From JAQGJA01 sp965651535 (GTDB taxonomy: Bacteria; Pseudomonadota; Alphaproteobacteria; Micavibrionales; SZUA-601): a stretch of DNA of 24,338 nt. The stretch lies in NCBI GenBank assembly GCA_965651535.1, contig CBFGSX010000006.1, forward strand, positions 1 to 24,338. The letters run 5' to 3'. The translations under genes were made by a program, and so were the position numbers. Below are positions 22,063-24,338 of this stretch, piece after piece (the first letter of the stretch is position 1; the number at the start of each line of letters is the position of its first letter). The notes under the pieces were generated by a model. It searched no databases. It saw nothing but the letters and a program-made list of their open reading frames with translations, and was not told the origin of the DNA.

Positions 22063-23310
22063 ATGACCGACCAAGAAAAGGATTTTGACGAATTTGACCA
22101 TCTGGTCGATGAGAACCCGGATCAGGACACGGCGGATTACGTCGAGGACAATCTGGACTATGCGCCCAAGCGCAAAAAGAGCAGCCTTTCTCTGGTCTTG
22201 ATGTTGCTTGTCTTGCTGGGCGGCGCGGGCGCTGCCATCTGGTTCGTTTTTCTGAGCGGCCCTGCACCGCAGACGCGCCCGGCTCCGGTCCCGATGCCCG
22301 CCCCCGTTGCGACAGCGCCGGAACAGCCCGCGCCTATGGCTCAGGAAACGCCTGAAATTACTGCCCTGCCCGATGGCCTTGTCACTCCAGAACCCGAGAA
22401 AACCGGTGCTGCAATCGCACCGATCCCCTCACCCGTTCCGGAAGAAGAGCCCCTGATGATGGCCACCGGGGCCGAAGCTTTGCCACCGCCCGGCCCGGCC
22501 CTTGAACCTGTCCAGAGCACCCCGACGGCAGAGGAAACCGCCTCCATCAGCCCGGCATTGTCAGACGAAACGCCGACTGAGGAAACCGCCTCTGATACAG
22601 CTTCCGAGTCGGACCTTGATATGAAACCCTCTCTCCCGACAACCGATGACCCGGTTGCTAGGGAAGAATCATCTCCCATTGCCGCCGCGTTGCCGATGGA
22701 CGACCAACCGGCCATGGAAGCGGCGCCCGTGATGCCCGCCCCCGCCGAGGCCGTTGTGGCATCGCCTGTTGTCGCAGCGGATGACGGACGCATCGAGGCT
22801 CTTGAATCGCAAGTCCGCGCGCTGTCGGATGCGCTTGCTGCCGCGCGCGATGCAACACCGCCGACGGCACAAGCCGATCCCGAACTGGGTGACAAGATCG
22901 ATGCGGTGAACCGCCGCCTTGACCAGATCGCGCAACAGGTTGACGCCCTCGACCAGCGCACCAGCAATCTGGCGATGGAGTTGCAAGGCCGCGCCAGCGC
23001 GCCCGTCAAATCCGAAGCGCCGAAAATGATCGAGCCGAAAGCCGCCCCGGCCCCCGCTGCGGCTCCTGCGCCGAAACCCGTCGTGAAAAAAGCGCCGGCC
23101 CCGGTGAAGAAACCTGCCGCGTCTTCCGTCGGCGGCTGGGAATTGCGCTCGGCACAGCCGGGCGTCGCGTGGCTGGGCAAGGCCGGATCAAGCGAGATGG
23201 CGCGCTATGCCGTGGGGCAAAACGTCCCCGGCCTCGGCACGATCCAATCCGTCATGCCGGAAAACGGCCGATGGGTCGTCAAGACCACGGGCGGCACAAT
23301 CCGCCAGTAA
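22063..23310 (+). CDS. DotF/IcmG-like type IVB secretion protein
   Basis: ATG 22063 is preceded by AGGAG. The 415-residue product has an acidic N-terminus, one membrane helix (about 41-65), a very long Pro/Ala/Glu/Thr-rich periplasmic linker (about 66-235), a coiled coil (about 240-310: DDGRIEALESQVRALSDALA and on), an Ala/Pro/Lys-rich stretch and a compact C-terminal domain (about 356-415). This domain reads GGWELRSAQPGVAWLG, then YAVGQNVPGLGTIQSV and GRWVVKTTGGTI. Topology, C-terminal domain and position after icmE agree with DotF/IcmG (TraP). It is longer than Legionella DotF (about 270 aa). The C-terminal pattern also resembles the HR/PilP-type domains of GspC and PilP. A terminator follows at once. 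Confidence 0.72.
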   Translation: MTDQEKDFDEFDHLVDENPDQDTADYVEDNLDYAPKRKKSSLSLVLMLLVLLGGAGAAIWFVFLSGPAPQTRPAPVPMPAPVATAPEQPAPMAQETPEITALPDGLVTPEPEKTGAAIAPIPSPVPEEEPLMMATGAEALPPPGPALEPVQSTPTAEETASISPALSDETPTEETASDTASESDLDMKPSLPTTDDPVAREESSPIAAALPMDDQPAMEAAPVMPAPAEAVVASPVVAADDGRIEALESQVRALSDALAAARDATPPTAQADPELGDKIDAVNRRLDQIAQQVDALDQRTSNLAMELQGRASAPVKSEAPKMIEPKAAPAPAAAPAPKPVVKKAPAPVKKPAASSVGGWELRSAQPGVAWLGKAGSSEMARYAVGQNVPGLGTIQSVMPENGRWVVKTTGGTIRQ

Positions 23311-23328
23311 TTGAAAAGCGAGACACAA

Positions 23329-23360
23329 AAAAAAAGCCCCGGCACGACCGGGGCTTTTTT
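23329..23360. terminator. Bidirectional intrinsic terminator between the T4BSS operon and osmC
   Basis: GCCCCGG (23336-23342), loop CACGA, CCGGGGC (23348-23354), flanked by an A-run and T6. It closes the plus-strand icmL-icmK-icmE-dotF cluster 25 bases past the last stop and also serves the minus-strand osmC gene. Confidence 0.88.
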
Positions 23361-23373
23361 AATACCTGAAAAG

Positions 23374-23814
23374 CTATGCCGCCGCTTTTTTCAGCGTCGC
23401 TTGCAGCGTGATGTTGCCGACGGCCGCCAATGCCTTGGAGACGGGGCAGCCGGTTTTCGCGGCGTTGGCCAATTCCTGGAATTTTGCCTCCGTCACGCCC
23501 GGCACGTCGGCATGGCAGATCAACGCGATTTGCGTGATGACGAAACCCGTATCGGTTTTCGTCAGCGACACTTTCGCTTCTGTCTCGACCGATTTGGGCG
23601 TAAATCCCGCCTGCGCCAGCTGGTGCGAGAACGCCATCGAGAAACAGGCGGCGTGCGCGGCGGCGATCAGTTCCTCGGGATTCGTGCCCTTGCCGTCCTC
23701 GAAGCGCGAAGCAAAGCTGTATTGCCCCTTGAACGCCCCTTGCCCCAGCGCAAAGCTGCCATTGCCGGTCGGAAGGTCGCCCTGCCACAGGGCGGATGCG
23801 GTGTTGATCGTCAT
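23374..23814 (-). CDS. osmC: OsmC-family peroxiredoxin (organic hydroperoxide reductase)
   Basis: The 146-residue protein matches OsmC. The motif GTNPEELIAAAHAACFSMAF holds the catalytic Cys57 and nearby Glu residues. Cys123 in KTGCPVSKAL is the resolving cysteine. Arg37 in ASRFEDG lies where the family has its active-site Arg. OsmC/Ohr proteins reduce organic peroxides with dihydrolipoyl or thiol donors, in the cytoplasm. The start overlaps the stop of the upstream acyltransferase gene by four bases (ATGA type), so the two are probably co-transcribed. The terminator at 23329-23360 ends the unit. OsmC rather than Ohr is favoured from the spacing and the CPVSKAL block, but this is not certain. 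Confidence 0.9.
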   Translation of the reverse strand: MTINTASALWQGDLPTGNGSFALGQGAFKGQYSFASRFEDGKGTNPEELIAAAHAACFSMAFSHQLAQAGFTPKSVETEAKVSLTKTDTGFVITQIALICHADVPGVTEAKFQELANAAKTGCPVSKALAAVGNITLQATLKKAAA

Positions 23815-24338
23815 GATACGGTCTCCGTTTGGTTGAATTTCACGGGCATTTTACCCCAGCGGCGGTGCAGCCACAACCATTGTTCGGGATGGGCGCGGAT
23901 ATGTTTTTCTAAAAACGCGTTGATACGAAAAACAATTTCCACCACCTGCGCGTCAAGGGGTTGCGTCCCGTCGGGGATCATGGCCGGATGCACCGTCAAT
24001 CGCATCCGGCAGCCCGACACGCGCACCGCCTCGACGGGCAGAATTGCCGCGCCCGCGCGCAACGCCATGAGGATAGGCATATGCGCCGTCATGGCCCGAT
24101 AGCCGAAAAACGGCGCGGCGATTCCCTTGTTCAACGCCTGATCCAGCAAAAGCCCGACGACGCCGCCTGTGGAAAAACGTTGCGCGATTCCGGCCACGGC
24201 CTCGCGGCCCTTGTTCAGCAAGGTGGCGCTCGTCGTGCGGCGCAAGCGTTCCAACAAATCTGCGACATACGGGTTATTCGGGCGGCGATAGACCGTCGCA
24301 ATATCCAAGTCCAGATCGCGGCAGGCCATCGGCCCGAC
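23811..24338 (-). CDS. Lipid A biosynthesis acyltransferase (LpxL/HtrB family), 3' part
   Basis: The frame is open to the right edge. The visible 175 residues start V-G-P, upstream of the internal ATG at 24329. They match the C-terminal two thirds of the LpxL/LpxM lysophospholipid acyltransferase family: IATVYRRPNNPYVADLLERL, GVVGLLLDQALNKGIAAPFFGYRA, and HPEQWLWLHRRWGK at the end. The catalytic HX4D/E motif and the membrane anchor would lie off the edge. These inner-membrane enzymes add secondary acyl chains to lipid A. The gene overlaps osmC by four bases. The exact chain specificity cannot be read from this part. Confidence 0.9.
   Translation of the reverse strand, partial: VGPMACRDLDLDIATVYRRPNNPYVADLLERLRRTTSATLLNKGREAVAGIAQRFSTGGVVGLLLDQALNKGIAAPFFGYRAMTAHMPILMALRAGAAILPVEAVRVSGCRMRLTVHPAMIPDGTQPLDAQVVEIVFRINAFLEKHIRAHPEQWLWLHRRWGKMPVKFNQTETVS

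Noticed and set aside
1..24338. CRISPR arrays, tRNA genes, rRNA genes, insertion-sequence transposases
   Set aside because: I saw no regularly spaced direct repeats, tRNA cloverleaf with a TTCRANNC arm, rRNA sequence or transposase motif on either strand.

Overview
The window reads as a chromosomal segment of a Gram-negative alphaproteobacterium. Markers for this are an NDUFA12-type complex I accessory protein next to mlaD and a DUF2155 protein, an SRP RNA gene directly upstream of dnaX followed by ybaB, an alphaproteobacterial-type DnaX, and short (270 aa) flagellins. Most of the DNA is visibly GC-rich. A deep-branching Rhodospirillales or Micavibrio-like lineage would fit the type IVB secretion genes, but the sequence alone does not fix the genus.

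Layout. 1-560 is an AT-rich island with a complete minus-strand unit: a consensus-like promoter, a 71-residue cysteine-containing peptide gene, a strong hairpin, and an ORF that starts inside the hairpin and runs off the left edge. 576-1791 holds trhO and a small P-loop kinase in tandem. 1797-2660 is a repeat-rich patch with a GIY-YIG nuclease gene between inverted REP-like palindromes and a small membrane protein. 2685-4079 holds ssb and an unrecognised 284-aa gene on the minus strand. 4172-7033 is a compact plus-strand run: murI, an NDUFA12-family gene, mlaD, a DUF2155 gene and a frameshifted FkbM methyltransferase gene. Next come a small ORF with its own promoter and kup. 9274-12290 is a minus-strand block: ffs (SRP RNA), dnaX, ybaB, a REP-type inverted pair and xthA. 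12405-14192 carries two tandem flagellin genes (about 90% identical), and a TPR-methyltransferase gene diverges from them.

15655-23310 is the most distinctive part. A plus-strand cluster encodes DotI/IcmL, DotH/IcmK, DotG/IcmE and a DotF/IcmG-like protein, in the order known from Legionella Dot/Icm and IncI (R64-type) conjugation systems. It ends at a strong terminator. Divergent from it is a translationally coupled pair of exported proteins that share an N-terminal region with each other and match no family I recognise. The pair is a candidate for lineage-specific periplasmic parts or substrates of this secretion system. The right edge holds an OsmC-family gene and the 3' part of an LpxL/HtrB-type acyltransferase gene.

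How the genes work together. The T4BSS genes would build the inner-membrane to outer-membrane core of the channel: DotI and DotF in the inner membrane, DotG spanning the envelope, DotH in the outer-membrane ring. DotC, DotD, the ATPases and the coupling protein are not in the window. MlaD, DUF2155 and LpxL are envelope genes; ffs, dnaX, ybaB, ssb and xthA are housekeeping.
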